Counted from the stretch's first letter, positions 1-9,323 are shown. The stretch: 64,000 nucleotides of DNA from Bacteroidales bacterium (GCA_024401395.1 JAKSLD010000011.1:47035-111034), one strand, 5' to 3'. Numbers and translations: made by a program. The notes: generated by a model from the letters alone, not told the origin.

Positions 1-75
1 GTGCTTTCCAATTTGGCTGAGAATTGAGAGATTGTCCGAAAATAATTAATTAAAGTTGGTCTAAAATAAAAGACT

Positions 76-531
76 GTGAATACATTAAGTTACAAAACAG
101 TATCCGCTAACAAGGAGACCGTAAAGAAGGAATGGGTCCTTGTTGACGCTCAGGATGTAGTTTTGGGTCGTCTTGCTTCAGCAGTGGCTAAGATCCTCCG
201 TGGCAAGAACAAGCCTAACTTCACTCCTCATGTAGATTGTGGTGATAATGTTATCATTATCAACGCTGACAAGGTTAAGTTGACAGGTGATAAGCTCAAC
301 AGCCGTGTACTCTTCACTTATTCTGGCTACCCAGGTGGTCGTCATGACAAGACAGTTGCAGAGTTGCTTGCAAAGAATCCAGCACGTATGGTAGAGCGTA
401 CTATCAAAGGTATGCTTCCAAAGAATCGTCTTGGTGCGCAGCTTTTCCGCAATTTGAAGGTATATGCTGGTGCAGAGCACAATCAGGAGGCTCAACAGCC
501 TAAGAAGTTGGATATCAACGCTATAATCTAA
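76..531 (+). CDS. rplM: 50S ribosomal protein L13
   Basis: L13 of the large ribosomal subunit, 151 residues, close to the usual bacterial length with a short N-terminal extension typical of Bacteroidota. The central FTPHVDCGDNVIIINA stretch and the SGYPGGR motif followed by GMLPKNRLG are diagnostic. The start is a GTG; no ATG lies upstream in frame and the N-terminus NTLSYKT matches the family. It is the first gene of a ribosomal protein operon, with rpsI beginning 8 bases after its stop, the universal L13-S9 pairing. Confidence 0.97.
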   Translation: MNTLSYKTVSANKETVKKEWVLVDAQDVVLGRLASAVAKILRGKNKPNFTPHVDCGDNVIIINADKVKLTGDKLNSRVLFTYSGYPGGRHDKTVAELLAKNPARMVERTIKGMLPKNRLGAQLFRNLKVYAGAEHNQEAQQPKKLDINAII

Positions 532-538
532 TTAGAAG

Positions 539-925
539 ATGGAAGTTACAAACGCAATCGGACGTCGCAAGGCAGCAGTTGCTCGCGTATACGTCAGCGC
601 TGGTAAGGGTCAGATCGTAATCAACAAGCGCGACCTCGCTACTTATTTCCCAGACGCTATTCTCCAATTTATCGTAAAGCAGCCATTGGCTACACTTGGC
701 GTTGCAGAGAACTATGATATCAAGGTAAACCTCAATGGTGGTGGTATCAAGGGTCAGGCAGAGGCACTTCGCCTTGCTATTTCTCGCGCACTCGTGAAGA
801 TCGATGCTGAGAACAAGCCAGCTTTGAAGGCACAGGGTTTCATGACACGCGATGCACGTGTTGTAGAGCGTAAGAAGCCAGGTCGTCCAAAAGCACGCAA
901 GAGATTCCAGTTCAGCAAGCGTTAA
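539..925 (+). CDS. rpsI: 30S ribosomal protein S9
   Basis: S9 of the small subunit, 128 residues. It opens with AIGRRKAAVARVYV, has the LNGGGIKGQAEA region, and ends in the conserved basic tail KKPGRPKARKRFQFSKR whose final Lys-Arg reaches the P-site tRNA in ribosomes. It follows rplM by 7 bases and precedes rpsB, as in other Bacteroidota. Confidence 0.97.
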   Translation: MEVTNAIGRRKAAVARVYVSAGKGQIVINKRDLATYFPDAILQFIVKQPLATLGVAENYDIKVNLNGGGIKGQAEALRLAISRALVKIDAENKPALKAQGFMTRDARVVERKKPGRPKARKRFQFSKR

Positions 926-1023
926 TCTTTTGCATTATTATTTATTCAAATTAAGTTTAGTATCTAAACCGACAAGATGCCAAAAGACCTACTTGTTGGT
1001 TGCCTAAAACAGAACGTAAACAA

Positions 1024-1815
1024 ATGTCTAGAACAAATTTTGACGAACTCTTGGAGGCAGGTTGCCATTTTGGTCACCTTACACGTAAGTGGAATCCAGC
1101 TATGAAGCCATATATCTTCATGGAGAAGAATGGTATCCACATTATTGACCTCCACAAGACAGTGGCTAAGATCGACGAAGCTGCAGAAGCACTTAAGCAA
1201 ATTGTAAAGAGCGGACGCAAAGTGCTCTTCGTAGCAACAAAGAAGCAGGCTCGTGACATCATCGCTGAGAAGGTTGGTGCTGTTAATATGCCATTCGTAG
1301 TTGAGCGCTGGCCAGGTGGTATGTTGACCAACTTCCCTACCATCCGTAAGGCTGTCAAGAAGATGGGTTCATTGGATAAGTTGATCAATGATCCTGTATA
1401 TATGAGTCTTTCAAAGCGCGAGCGTCTTCAGATCACACGTCAGCGTGAGAAGCTCAACAAGACTTTGGGTTCAATTGCGGACCTTACACGTCTTCCAGCA
1501 GCAATGTTTGTATTTGACACATGCAAGGAGCACATCGCTATTAAGGAAGCACAGCGCCTTAATATCCCTGTATTCGGTGTAGTTGATACAAATGCTAACC
1601 CTAACGAGGTAGACTACGTTATCCCAGCTAACGATGACGCTTCTAAGTCAATCGAGATCATCACAAGCATTATGTGCCAAGCAATCCGTGAGGGTTGGGA
1701 CGAGCGCAAGGCTGAGAAGCTCGACGAGCCAGAGGCTAAGGAGGCAAAGGAGGAGAAGAAGGCTCCACGTGCTAAGAAGGGCGAGGCTAAGGCTGAGAAG
1801 GCAACAGAAGAGTAA
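1024..1815 (+). CDS. rpsB: 30S ribosomal protein S2
   Basis: S2, 263 residues from the ATG at 1024. The start MSRTNFDELLEAGCHFGH matches family N-termini; an upstream in-frame TTG at 1000 would add eight unrelated residues. The core has RWPGGMLTNF and IPVFGVVDTNANP. The C-terminus is a Lys/Glu/Ala-rich extension of roughly 40 residues, common in this phylum. It is followed by a hairpin and then tsf. Confidence 0.97.
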   Translation: MSRTNFDELLEAGCHFGHLTRKWNPAMKPYIFMEKNGIHIIDLHKTVAKIDEAAEALKQIVKSGRKVLFVATKKQARDIIAEKVGAVNMPFVVERWPGGMLTNFPTIRKAVKKMGSLDKLINDPVYMSLSKRERLQITRQREKLNKTLGSIADLTRLPAAMFVFDTCKEHIAIKEAQRLNIPVFGVVDTNANPNEVDYVIPANDDASKSIEIITSIMCQAIREGWDERKAEKLDEPEAKEAKEEKKAPRAKKGEAKAEKATEE

Positions 1816-1840
1816 TATTCTTCTTTGACAAAGAAACGAC

Positions 1841-1893
1841 AATGAGGAGTTTTTCTGTTGGCGAAGACGACAGAGAACTTCTCATTGCTTTTT
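1841..1893 (+). terminator. Hairpin between rpsB and tsf
   Basis: An imperfect stem pairs 1841-1859 with 1869-1886 and is followed by a T run at 1888-1893. It lies between rpsB and tsf, so it probably acts as a partial terminator or attenuator rather than ending the operon. Confidence 0.5.
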
Positions 1894-1926
1894 AATTAGA
1901 AACTAACAGTAAAAAGATATAATACT

Positions 1927-2922
1927 ATGGCTATTACAGCACAAGACGTAAATAAATTGCGCCAGATGACAGGTGCAGGTATGATGGACTGCAAGAAGGC
2001 CTTGACAGAGGCTGAGGGTGATTTCGACAAGGCAGTAGACCTTCTCCGTAAGCGTGGTCAGCAGATTGCTAGCAAGCGTGCAGACCGTGAGGCTAAGGAG
2101 GGTGTTGCTCTTGCAAAGGCATCAGCAGACAACAAGTTTGCAGCAGCAATCATAGTAAACTGTGAGACAGACTTCGTAGCAAAGAACGAAGGTTTTGTTG
2201 CATTTGCACAGTCGGTTCTTGACCTTGCAGTTGAGAAGCAGCCTGCTACACTTGAGGCACTCCTTGCACTTCCAATGGCAGGTGCTACAGTAGCAGAAGA
2301 GGCTACACGTAACTCTGGTGTAATTGGTGAGAAGGTAGAGGTTTCTGCATACAACTTCATCAAGTCAGAGTCAGTTGCTACATATATCCACTTCGACAAG
2401 AAACTTGCTACAGTAGTAGGTTTCAACCAGGCTGGTGTTGATGCACAGGTTGGTAAAGATGCAGCTATGCAGGTTGCAGCTATGTCTCCAATCGCAGTAG
2501 ATCGTGAGAGCATTCCACAGGCAACTATCGACCATGAGAAGGAAGTTGCTATTGAAAAGACAAAAGAGGATCAGGTTAAGAGTGCGGTTGAGGCTGCTTT
2601 GAAGAAGGCTGGTTTCAATCTCTACATCGCTGAGAACGAGGAGCACATCAATGAGGGTATCATGAAGGGTAACATTACTGAGGCTCAGGCTCAGGAAATC
2701 CGTGACCTCAAGGCTAAGGTTGCTGCTGAGAAGGCTGCTAACATGCCAGCAGATATGGTTGAGAAGATCGCTATGGGTCGTCTTAACAAGTTCTTCAAGG
2801 AGGCTACACTTATGGAGCAGGAGTCGGTTAAGGAGCCAAAGAAGTCTATTGCACAGGTACTTGATGCTGCAAGCAAGGGCTTGAAGGCTACAGCTCTCAT
2901 CCGTTTGAGCTTGAACGCTTAA
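1927..2922 (+). CDS. tsf: Elongation factor Ts
   Basis: EF-Ts, the nucleotide exchange factor for EF-Tu, 331 residues, the usual Bacteroidota length and longer than the E. coli protein. The N-terminal domain has the signature VNKLRQMTGAGMMDCKKAL and the Tu-binding stretch NCETDFVAKNEGFV. The C-terminal third has the conserved helical dimerisation region. It is cotranscribed with or close behind rpsB and is followed by a strong terminator. Confidence 0.97.
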   Translation: MAITAQDVNKLRQMTGAGMMDCKKALTEAEGDFDKAVDLLRKRGQQIASKRADREAKEGVALAKASADNKFAAAIIVNCETDFVAKNEGFVAFAQSVLDLAVEKQPATLEALLALPMAGATVAEEATRNSGVIGEKVEVSAYNFIKSESVATYIHFDKKLATVVGFNQAGVDAQVGKDAAMQVAAMSPIAVDRESIPQATIDHEKEVAIEKTKEDQVKSAVEAALKKAGFNLYIAENEEHINEGIMKGNITEAQAQEIRDLKAKVAAEKAANMPADMVEKIAMGRLNKFFKEATLMEQESVKEPKKSIAQVLDAASKGLKATALIRLSLNA

Positions 2923-2990
2923 TTTAATTCCTAATTACTAGTTCCTAATTTCTGAATAGGTAAGGGTGCTAGCATTAGAATTTTGATATA

Positions 2991-3022
2991 GAACCCGGCA
3001 GGTATTCTGCCGGGTTCTTTTT
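2991..3022 (+). terminator. Rho-independent terminator after tsf
   Basis: Perfect 11-bp stem (2991-3001 with 3007-3017), a 5-base loop, then five Ts. It closes the rplM-rpsI-rpsB-tsf operon. Confidence 0.9.
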
Positions 3023-3125
3023 GTTTATAGGTATAGTTGAGAGATTGGCATAGGTGAAATGGTTAAAAAGTGCTCATAATGTTAGAATTAGGATTTAGTG
3101 ATTAGGAAAAGAAAAAAATATTGTC

Positions 3126-3133
3126 TAATTTTG
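3126..3133 (+). promoter_or_regulatory. Putative -7 box of the rpsP promoter
   Basis: TAATTTTG matches the Bacteroidota -7 consensus TAnnTTTG. It lies about 90 bases before the rpsP start in an otherwise gene-free leader. No clear TTG is seen at the -33 position. Confidence 0.4.
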
Positions 3134-3223
3134 TCGCTGCAAAACAGGCGTACTGGGTTTCGTACCTAGAGGGCTTTGAGCACTAAAGTAATTATTTTAT
3201 AAACAATTTAAAAACTTACAGTA

Positions 3224-3772
3224 ATGTCAGTTAGAATTCGTTTGGCTCGTCATGGTCGTAAGGGTTATGCCTTCTACCACATTGTCGTAGCTAACAGCAA
3301 GGCACCACGTGATGGTAAATTTATTGCTAAGATCGGTTCTTACAACCCTAACACCAATCCTGCAACAGTAGTATTGGATTCTGAGCTCGCTCTCAAGTGG
3401 CTTCAGAATGGTGCTCAGCCAACAGATACAGTACGCAACATCCTCAGCCATGAGGGCGTTCTCTTGAAGAAGCACCTCCTCGAGGGCGTTAAGAAGGGCG
3501 CATTTGATGAGGCTAAGGCAGAGGCTAAGTTCCAGGCTTGGAAGGATGAGAAGGCAAAGAAGGCAGAGGCTAAGAAGTCAGCTGCAAAGGACGCTAAGGC
3601 TACAGCAGCTAAGGCTCGTCTTGAGGCAGAGGCTAAGGTTAATGCTGAGCGTGCTGAGGCTATCGCAAAGAAGAAGGCAGAGGCAGCAGCTGCAGCAGCA
3701 GAGGCAGAAGCAGCAGCTAACGCAGAGGCTCCAGCAGAGGAGGCAGCTGCAGAGGCTCCAGCAGAGGCTTAA
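3224..3772 (+). CDS. rpsP: 30S ribosomal protein S16
   Basis: S16, 182 residues. The first 85 or so residues are the conserved domain, with [20 protein letters not shown] at the N-terminus and PTDTVRNIL. The remaining half is an Ala/Lys/Glu-rich tail, probably helical and surface exposed, that E. coli S16 lacks but Bacteroidota S16 proteins commonly carry. It is a single-gene unit, with its own promoter candidate and a strong terminator. Confidence 0.96.
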   Translation: MSVRIRLARHGRKGYAFYHIVVANSKAPRDGKFIAKIGSYNPNTNPATVVLDSELALKWLQNGAQPTDTVRNILSHEGVLLKKHLLEGVKKGAFDEAKAEAKFQAWKDEKAKKAEAKKSAAKDAKATAAKARLEAEAKVNAERAEAIAKKKAEAAAAAAEAEAAANAEAPAEEAAAEAPAEA

Positions 3773-3802
3773 TTCGCAGAAATCGATTAAGACGAAAATA
3801 AG

Positions 3803-3837
3803 AACGTCGCGGTGGGAGACCATCGCGACGTTTTTTT
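3803..3837 (+). terminator. Rho-independent terminator after rpsP
   Basis: A 12-bp stem with one G-T pair (3803-3814 with 3821-3832) is followed by a run of Ts to 3837. Confidence 0.9.
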
Positions 3838-4036
3838 GTATGTGGGGGCATTTTTTGCGTAAAATTACGTAGAGCCAATAGGAGAATAGTGCGTTACTTT
3901 GCAGTGAAGAATAAAACACTAGTTATGCTATGATTGATTATTCGACTATGGATATAGTATATCGACTATGAACGTTAATGCTATGTAAAACTGTTGTGAG
4001 ATAATTACAACTAGCTTCCGAAGAGAAATAGGAAGT

Positions 4037-4074
4037 AAAAGCGACCAGAGAGAATTTTTCTGGCCGCTTTTTTA
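4037..4074. terminator. Bidirectional terminator between rpsP and polA
   Basis: A 13-bp stem with one mismatch (4037-4049 with 4059-4072) is flanked by A and T runs, so it can end transcripts from either side. It sits just beyond the polA stop codon. The rest of the 3773-4078 gap (about 3838-4036) holds no gene or repeat that I can see. Confidence 0.7.
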
Positions 4075-4078
4075 GTCT

Positions 4079-6874
4079 TTAGTGAGCATCTACCCAGTTA
4101 TGCCCGTAGTCAACCTCAGCTATCAGAGGAACGGAGAGCTTGTCGGTGGCGTGCTCCATGCAGTCGCGTACTATTGCCGTCAAGGTGTCCTGTTCCGATT
4201 TCAAGGCATCGAAGACAAGTTCGTCATGTACTTGGAGGATCATTTTAGACTTCAGACCCTCAGCCTTCATGCGGTTGGCTATGTTGACCATAGCTATTTT
4301 GATGATATCGGCAGCTGTACCCTGTATAGGGGCATTGATAGCGTTACGTTCAGCTACGCCGCGTACTACGCCATTACGAGAATTTATGTCATCCAGTTGG
4401 CGGCGACGACCAAAGAGAGTCTCGGAGTAGCCCAGTTCGCGAGCCTTAGCTATAGACTTGTCCATGTAAGCCTTTACGGCGGGGAACGATTCGAAATAGC
4501 CATCGATAAGCGCCTTAGCCTCCTGGCGCGATGTCTGTAGTTGGTCGGCAAGGCCCACTGCCGATATACCATATATGATACCGAAGTTGGCCGTCTTAGC
4601 CTTACGGCGCATATCCTTAGTTACATCCTTCAGATCCACCTTGAAGATACGAGCTGCGGTAGCTGCGTGAACATCCTCGCCACGCTGGAAGGCAGCACAG
4701 AGGTGCTCGTCCTGAGAAAAATGAGCCATGAGGCGCAGTTCCACCTGAGAATAATCCGCTGCCAAGATAATATGTTCGTCATCAGAAGCCACGAAAGCCT
4801 TACGTATCTCGCGACCGCTCTCGTCGCGGATAGGGATATTCTGGAGGTTAGGATTATTACTACTCAGACGGCCCGTCACAACCACTGTCTGGTTGAACGA
4901 AGTATGGATACGCCCTGTGCGAGGATTGATAAGCTTAGGGAGAGCCTCGGCGTAGGTGTTCAGTAATTTAAGGAGACCTCGATAATTGAGAATCTCAGAA
5001 ACTATAGGGCTTTTTGAAGCCAGTTTTTGTAGGACATCCTCGGCAGTCGAATAATTACCCTGCTTATTACGCTTAGCAGAAGGGTCGATTTTCATTTTCT
5101 CGAAGAGGATATCGCCCACCTGTTTAGGGCTAGATATATTGAACTTTTCGCCAGCAAGAGAATAGATATTCTCCTCAGCAGAGATTAGCTGTTCGCGCAG
5201 GTGGGCAGCGAAGACAGCCAACGCCTCGTCATCAATCTTCACACCATTCATCTCCATCATAGCCAAAACAGGCATCAGAGGCATCTCCATATCGGTAAAG
5301 AGCCGCTGTTGAGTTTCATTATTAGCCAGTTGCTCCTTCAAATTGAGATACAACTGGTAAGTTATATCTGCGTCCTCGGCCGCGTACTCCTTTATAGCAG
5401 AGAGAGGAACCTGATCCATTGTGATCTGTTTAGTACCCTTACCGATAAGCTCCTCGATATGGATAGGAGTATAATTCAAGAGCACCTCGGACATAGAATC
5501 CATATTATGAGGTTGGGCAGGAGCGAGGAGGAAGTGGGCTATCATAGTATCGAACATAGGACCTTCGACTGTGATGCCATATTGAGAAAGGACAAGAATG
5601 TCGTATTTCAGGTTCTGTCCGATTTTCAGTTTGTCAGATGCGAAAACCTCGGCGAAGAAATTAAGTCTTCTTGTTGCCTCGCTCTTATTACCCTTTTGGA
5701 AAGGGACGTAGTAAGCCTTGTGAGCCTCAGTAGCGAAAGATATACCCACTATATCGCAGTAGAGCGAGTTGAGGGACGTAGTCTCAGTATCGAAACAGAA
5801 CTCAGGGGCTGCGGTAAGGATATTAGCCAAATCGGTCAGTTCCTCATCCGTCTGGCAAACTATATACTCGTGAGGAGTATCCATTGCGGTGTGGAACACA
5901 GTAGGCTCAGGTGCGACCTTATTAGAGACAGACTGAGAAGCAGTCTCTGCGGGGGCATCGCCGAAGAGAGACAGTTGGACCGGAACAGGCTCCTCGCCCA
6001 TAAAGATACGCTCTATGCGAGGGAGGACATTTCGGAACTCAAGCTCTGTGAAAAGCTTAGTGAGGGCAGGAGTGTCAGGTTTTCTGAACTCGATATCAGA
6101 CAAAGATACGCCAAGGGGGCAATCGGTCACGATAGTTGCTAGTACCTTAGAGAGTCTTACTTGCTCGCAGTTTTTTTCCAAGTTCTCCTTGAGCTTACCC
6201 TTCAGTTTGTCGATATTCTCATATATTCCATCTATAGAACCGAACTCAGCGAGCAGTTCCTTAGCGCGCTTTTCTCCCACGCCAGGACAACCAGGGATAT
6301 TATCCGCCGAGTCGCCCCATAAGCCCAGGATATCAATTACCTGCCTGGGGTCCGATATAGAGAAATGCTCATTTACGCCAGCTATATCCCAGTATTCACC
6401 AGCAGAAGCACCATTGCCAGGACGCATCTGGTGGATTTTATCCGTTACCAGTTGGGCGTAATCCTTATCAGGAGTAAAAAGGATTACCCTATCCACCTGA
6501 GGAGCGAACTGAGTAGCTACGCTACCAGCCACGTCATCCGCCTCGAAGCCCGGGCACTCGATGATGGCAATATTCATTGCGCGGAGGAAATCCTTGATAA
6601 GAGGGACGTTGGACGTAATATCCTCAGGCTGTGCATCGCGGTTAGCCTTATAATCAGGGAACATATCGTGGCGGAATGTATGACCAGAAGGGTCGAACGC
6701 CACGCATACGTGAGTAGGTTTTTCCTTAGAGAGGGCATCCACTACGGTATTGACGAATCCAAATACGGCAGACGTATTAAGACCCTTGCTATTGATGCGA
6801 GGGGCGCGGATGAAAGCGTAGTAAGCGCGGTATATCAGAGCGTATGCGTCTATGATGAATAGCTTGGTGTTCAT
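4079..6874 (-). CDS. polA: DNA polymerase I
   Basis: Full-length Pol I, 931 residues from the ATG at 6874. An alternative ATG at 6916 adds 14 residues but lies upstream of the -7 box at 6892-6899, so 6874 is preferred. The 5'-nuclease domain covers about residues 1-290. The proofreading domain keeps its catalytic acids (FDTETTSL near residue 361). Polymerase motifs A (DYSQVELRLMAHF), B (RRKAKTANFGIIYG) and C (QVHDELVFD) are intact. Motif B carries Phe rather than Tyr at the sugar-selectivity position, as in E. coli. It works in replication and repair and stands alone, convergent with rpsP. A copy of a short dispersed word lies within the gene at 6161-6177. Confidence 0.97.
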   Translation of the reverse strand: MNTKLFIIDAYALIYRAYYAFIRAPRINSKGLNTSAVFGFVNTVVDALSKEKPTHVCVAFDPSGHTFRHDMFPDYKANRDAQPEDITSNVPLIKDFLRAMNIAIIECPGFEADDVAGSVATQFAPQVDRVILFTPDKDYAQLVTDKIHQMRPGNGASAGEYWDIAGVNEHFSISDPRQVIDILGLWGDSADNIPGCPGVGEKRAKELLAEFGSIDGIYENIDKLKGKLKENLEKNCEQVRLSKVLATIVTDCPLGVSLSDIEFRKPDTPALTKLFTELEFRNVLPRIERIFMGEEPVPVQLSLFGDAPAETASQSVSNKVAPEPTVFHTAMDTPHEYIVCQTDEELTDLANILTAAPEFCFDTETTSLNSLYCDIVGISFATEAHKAYYVPFQKGNKSEATRRLNFFAEVFASDKLKIGQNLKYDILVLSQYGITVEGPMFDTMIAHFLLAPAQPHNMDSMSEVLLNYTPIHIEELIGKGTKQITMDQVPLSAIKEYAAEDADITYQLYLNLKEQLANNETQQRLFTDMEMPLMPVLAMMEMNGVKIDDEALAVFAAHLREQLISAEENIYSLAGEKFNISSPKQVGDILFEKMKIDPSAKRNKQGNYSTAEDVLQKLASKSPIVSEILNYRGLLKLLNTYAEALPKLINPRTGRIHTSFNQTVVVTGRLSSNNPNLQNIPIRDESGREIRKAFVASDDEHIILAADYSQVELRLMAHFSQDEHLCAAFQRGEDVHAATAARIFKVDLKDVTKDMRRKAKTANFGIIYGISAVGLADQLQTSRQEAKALIDGYFESFPAVKAYMDKSIAKARELGYSETLFGRRRQLDDINSRNGVVRGVAERNAINAPIQGTAADIIKIAMVNIANRMKAEGLKSKMILQVHDELVFDALKSEQDTLTAIVRDCMEHATDKLSVPLIAEVDYGHNWVDAH
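6161..6177 (+). repeat. Short dispersed word inside polA
   Basis: TTGCTCGCAGTTTTTTT on the plus strand, identical to the end of the island-flanking repeats. Here it lies in antisense to polA, in sequence encoding KNCEQ. It may be chance or a relic of the dispersed element. Confidence 0.45.
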
Positions 6875-6891
6875 ATTGATAATGTTTTGAA

Positions 6892-6899
6892 CAAAGATA
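6892..6899 (-). promoter_or_regulatory. -7 box of the polA promoter
   Basis: On the minus strand this reads TATCTTTG, a full match to TAnnTTTG, 17 bases upstream of the chosen polA start. A -33 TTG at ideal spacing is not seen. Confidence 0.5.
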
Positions 6900-6980
6900 A
6901 GGCTTGTAAGTGCCAATTCCTAATTACAAGGAGGTAATTCACGTAGGTAAAAGGTTGTTTTAGGAAGGAGCGATATAATA

Positions 6981-7085
6981 AAAAATTACGATGAACAAGG
7001 GTGGTGTATAGGACTTCCGTAGGTATAGTCTGGGTATAGTCTGGTATAAGCGAAGTATAAGGTTGCTCGCAGTTTTTTTTTATTT
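6981..7085 (+). repeat. Left direct repeat of the island
   Basis: 105 bp, essentially identical to 26303-26416. The only differences are an extra 11-bp unit in the right copy and two more Ts in this copy's T run. It contains GTATA-centred units spaced about 11 bp apart and ends in GGTTGCTCGCAG plus a T run. It lies just upstream of polA and marks the left edge of the accessory island. Confidence 0.85.
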
Positions 7086-7193
7086 CAGGGCAATCTAGAC
7101 TGATATATATATCTGGAGATGGCAGTATTAGGTTATAGGGAACATTGCAGATTTGCATATTTGAAAATATGTTGCTATAACAAGAGTTTGTGT

Positions 7194-7357
7194 CAGTTTA
7201 TAATGTGCAATCGACAACATTACCTCTTGATTCCCTTGAGGAGCCATATATGTTTGTACTCTCACCTGATTTACATATTTCCCATATATACATACCGCAC
7301 AAGGAGTATCCCGGACCGACTTATAGGTATTTGGATGATATTAAGCATTTGCTATAA
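7194..7357 (+). pseudogene. 3' fragment of a thioredoxin-like gene
   Basis: Encodes only the last 53 residues or so of the family seen at 9328-9915, including SLEEPYMFVLSPDLHIS and the terminal DDIKHLL. The 5' three quarters, including the CxxC region, are missing and no start precedes it. It is the remnant of a former upstream module whose remainder was deleted. Confidence 0.85.
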
Positions 7358-7520
7358 TGCGCAAAGATACAAATTAAGATATAGCTCCTTTAAAAAACTA
7401 CGGTAAATTTGCTTATGTAAAAAAATGTTACCAAATTCGCGTTCATAAAAAAACAGCTAGTGTCTCCCTGTCTGGTAAACTAGAAACACTAGCCATCACA
7501 TGCCTAACTAAAATTTAAGT

Positions 7521-7576
7521 TAACGCGAGCAGTTACGCATTTACACGTCATAAGGTTACGTACCTATAGACAAGCC
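7521..7576 (+). promoter_or_regulatory. Conserved leader box, copy 1
   Basis: A 56-bp block conserved at 10079-10134 (almost identical) and 12514-12569 (about 85 percent). The core is TCATAAGGTTACGTACC followed by TATAGACAAGCC. It lies about 125 bases before the small protein gene at 7700 and probably is a promoter, operator or RNA leader shared by the modules. Confidence 0.6.
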
Positions 7577-7601
7577 GCAGAGAGCGGATGGATTTTTGTA
7601 G

Positions 7602-7647
7602 CTCTACATGTCTGTAGAGTTAGCTCTTCTTGAGATAAATATCTCAA
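7602..7647 (+). promoter_or_regulatory. Two tandem hairpins in the 7700 leader
   Basis: Perfect 7-bp stem CTCTACA/TGTAGAG at 7602-7619, then a perfect 8-bp stem TTGAGATA/TATCTCAA at 7630-7647. Both lie between the leader box and the start codon. The leader of the second small protein has the same two-hairpin layout with different sequence. Confidence 0.55.
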
Positions 7648-7699
7648 TATACACGTTTAGTTCCCGTTGTTTGTTTAATTTATTTAATCAACATTTATC

Positions 7700-8017
7700 A
7701 TGACGAACAAAGTTTTTAAAAAACTGGCAGTGAGTGTTGTCGCCGTAATGTTTGGTGCTGCTAATCTGTGGAATGCGCTAAATAACAATGATATACAAAG
7801 TCAGTACAATTCAGTAGTAGCCACGTCGTGTCAGGCTTTTGAATTGTCTGATTTTGGGGTAGGTTCTAACTGGGCTTATGATCAACCAACCATTGGGGTT
7901 TGTATAGAATACATTGCTGTCCCTTATTTCCCGTATGTCATTCCTCGTTCCGTACAGAAGAGTCACCAGCATTGTACAAACGGTGGAGGTAATTGCATAT
8001 ATAGTGATAATTGCTAA
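7700..8017 (+). CDS. Small Cys-rich exported or anchored protein (A)
   Basis: 105 residues, family not recognised. A Lys-containing N-terminus (MTNKVFKK) leads into a hydrophobic segment (residues 9-27) ending in FGAANLWNAL. The rest is polar with Cys at 44, 68, 92, 99 and the final residue 105. The second island protein at 12683 shares the hydrophobic segment (VxFGAAN, then an aliphatic residue, an aromatic one and Asn) but not the Cys-rich body. The layout of a constant N-terminal segment and variable body suggests a secreted peptide precursor, loosely like the Bacteroidota NVEALA-type small proteins, though the NVEALA motif itself is absent. It has its own hairpin-rich leader and a strong hairpin just after the stop, so it is probably made in excess of the downstream genes. 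Confidence 0.75.
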   Translation: MTNKVFKKLAVSVVAVMFGAANLWNALNNNDIQSQYNSVVATSCQAFELSDFGVGSNWAYDQPTIGVCIEYIAVPYFPYVIPRSVQKSHQHCTNGGGNCIYSDNC

Positions 8018-8022
8018 TTATC

Positions 8023-8057
8023 ATTACCTGTTGCATAGTTACTATGCAACAGGTAAT
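8023..8057 (+). terminator. Strong hairpin after small protein A
   Basis: Perfect 17-bp inverted repeat (8023-8039 with 8041-8057) around a single T, starting 5 bases after the stop at 8017. Only short T tracts follow. It probably terminates part of the transcripts or stabilises the 3' end of the small-protein mRNA. Confidence 0.65.
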
Positions 8058-8081
8058 CTTTAATATAAATAGTTTTTTGTA

Positions 8082-9323
8082 ATGAAAAAAAACCTTGTAT
8101 CATTTTCATGTTTACTCCTTTTGTGTATAGGCTGTATTAATAGTGCCAAGAAAAACTCTACTAACGAATTTGATTACGTAAACAAAGATAGCATAGTAGG
8201 AGGATGCAAAGTATCTGAGATAATTGAAAATAATAGTATTCACACAATAGAAATACCATATATAGTAGAAAATACATCTATCAACCATGGTGATTTATTT
8301 GACAGCATTAAGATTGTTCCTTTAGAGACAAACGACGAATCCATTATTGGATTTATAGATGAGATGGAGATAGTTAACGATACGATATATTTGTTAGACA
8401 GATGGCGTTCGAAGTGCATAAAAAGATTTGGCATTAGCGGAAAATACATAGATGACATAGGAAAGGCAGGAATAGCACCTGGCGAGTACGTGGAGCCGAC
8501 AGATATCAGTATATATAATGGTAACATTGAAGTATTAGACCAGTATCAGCATTATATAAATAGGTACAATACTCAAGGAGAATTCATCGGCTCAATGAGA
8601 GTTCCCTTCAGAGCTGTTCAATACAAAAGGCTCAATGATTCGTTGTCGGTATTCAATGGCGATGGCCTTCAAAACTATCACATTCCAGAGCTAATGGACT
8701 ATGCGACATGGATTACAGACAACAATTTCAAAGTAATCAAGAAAGCCTTTAACTATCCATCATCTAAATACTATAAACTTAGGAATTGGAATTCACTTCA
8801 AAATAAAGGAAACGATTTCGTCGCATACCATAATTGCAGCGACACGATATTCACTATAAATGAGGTCGGAGACTTGGTCGCAGATATTAGACTAGAATAT
8901 AATAGGGCACAACGCTACAAAAATTTCAAAAATGCGCAAGATAAAATAGACAGAAATAAGTTATCCCAAAATGGGGAACACATAGAATTGATCGAATTCT
9001 ATCGCAATAGTGAGTTGACTTGTTGTAGTTTTGATGGTTGGGGAAAGAGTAATTATTACATCCAACGGAGAGATAATGTAATAGTATTCAACCAAATCAA
9101 CAACGATCGCACTAACATTTTAATACCTTTTGTTAGGTTCATTTATTATGGATCAGAGTATTTTGTATCGTTCGTAGATGCATCGTATATATCAACTATA
9201 TTAAAGCATCCAGAAGTTCGCGAAAAAATTAAAGATGAATCAGAAAATACAAAAATGCTATTAAATAACGTTCAAGCCGAAGATAATCCAGTTCTAATAT
9301 TTCACTATCTAAAGAAACAATAA
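8082..9323 (+). CDS. 6-bladed beta-propeller lipoprotein (1)
   Basis: 413 residues. The lipoprotein signal peptide ends in LCIGC, so the mature protein is probably lipidated and faces the periplasm or outer membrane. The propeller signature of the Bacteroidota 6-bladed family (DUF5128-like) is clear: TIYLLDRWRSKCIKRF, then IDDIGKAG and PGEYVEPTDI. It is paralogous to 10573-11832. Such proteins are usually binding or scaffold proteins with no enzymatic residues I can identify. It lies 4 bases before a membrane-anchored thioredoxin-like gene, which also follows the paralogue, so the pair works as a unit. Confidence 0.85.
   Translation: MKKNLVSFSCLLLLCIGCINSAKKNSTNEFDYVNKDSIVGGCKVSEIIENNSIHTIEIPYIVENTSINHGDLFDSIKIVPLETNDESIIGFIDEMEIVNDTIYLLDRWRSKCIKRFGISGKYIDDIGKAGIAPGEYVEPTDISIYNGNIEVLDQYQHYINRYNTQGEFIGSMRVPFRAVQYKRLNDSLSVFNGDGLQNYHIPELMDYATWITDNNFKVIKKAFNYPSSKYYKLRNWNSLQNKGNDFVAYHNCSDTIFTINEVGDLVADIRLEYNRAQRYKNFKNAQDKIDRNKLSQNGEHIELIEFYRNSELTCCSFDGWGKSNYYIQRRDNVIVFNQINNDRTNILIPFVRFIYYGSEYFVSFVDASYISTILKHPEVREKIKDESENTKMLLNNVQAEDNPVLIFHYLKKQ

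Larger units (their letters stand above)
7194..7591 (+). repeat. 398-bp duplicated block, left copy
   Basis: Matches 9752-10149 at a constant offset of 2558 bases with fewer than a dozen mismatches and no gap. It contains the 3' end of a thioredoxin-like gene, a hairpin and the conserved leader box. The sequence before it (7086-7193) is AT-rich with no recognisable feature. Confidence 0.9.

Noticed and set aside
6981..7085. Island repeat as a rho-independent terminator
   Set aside because: The T run is preceded by GGTTGCTCGCAG, which cannot form a stable stem, and the whole 105 bp is conserved rather than just a hairpin.
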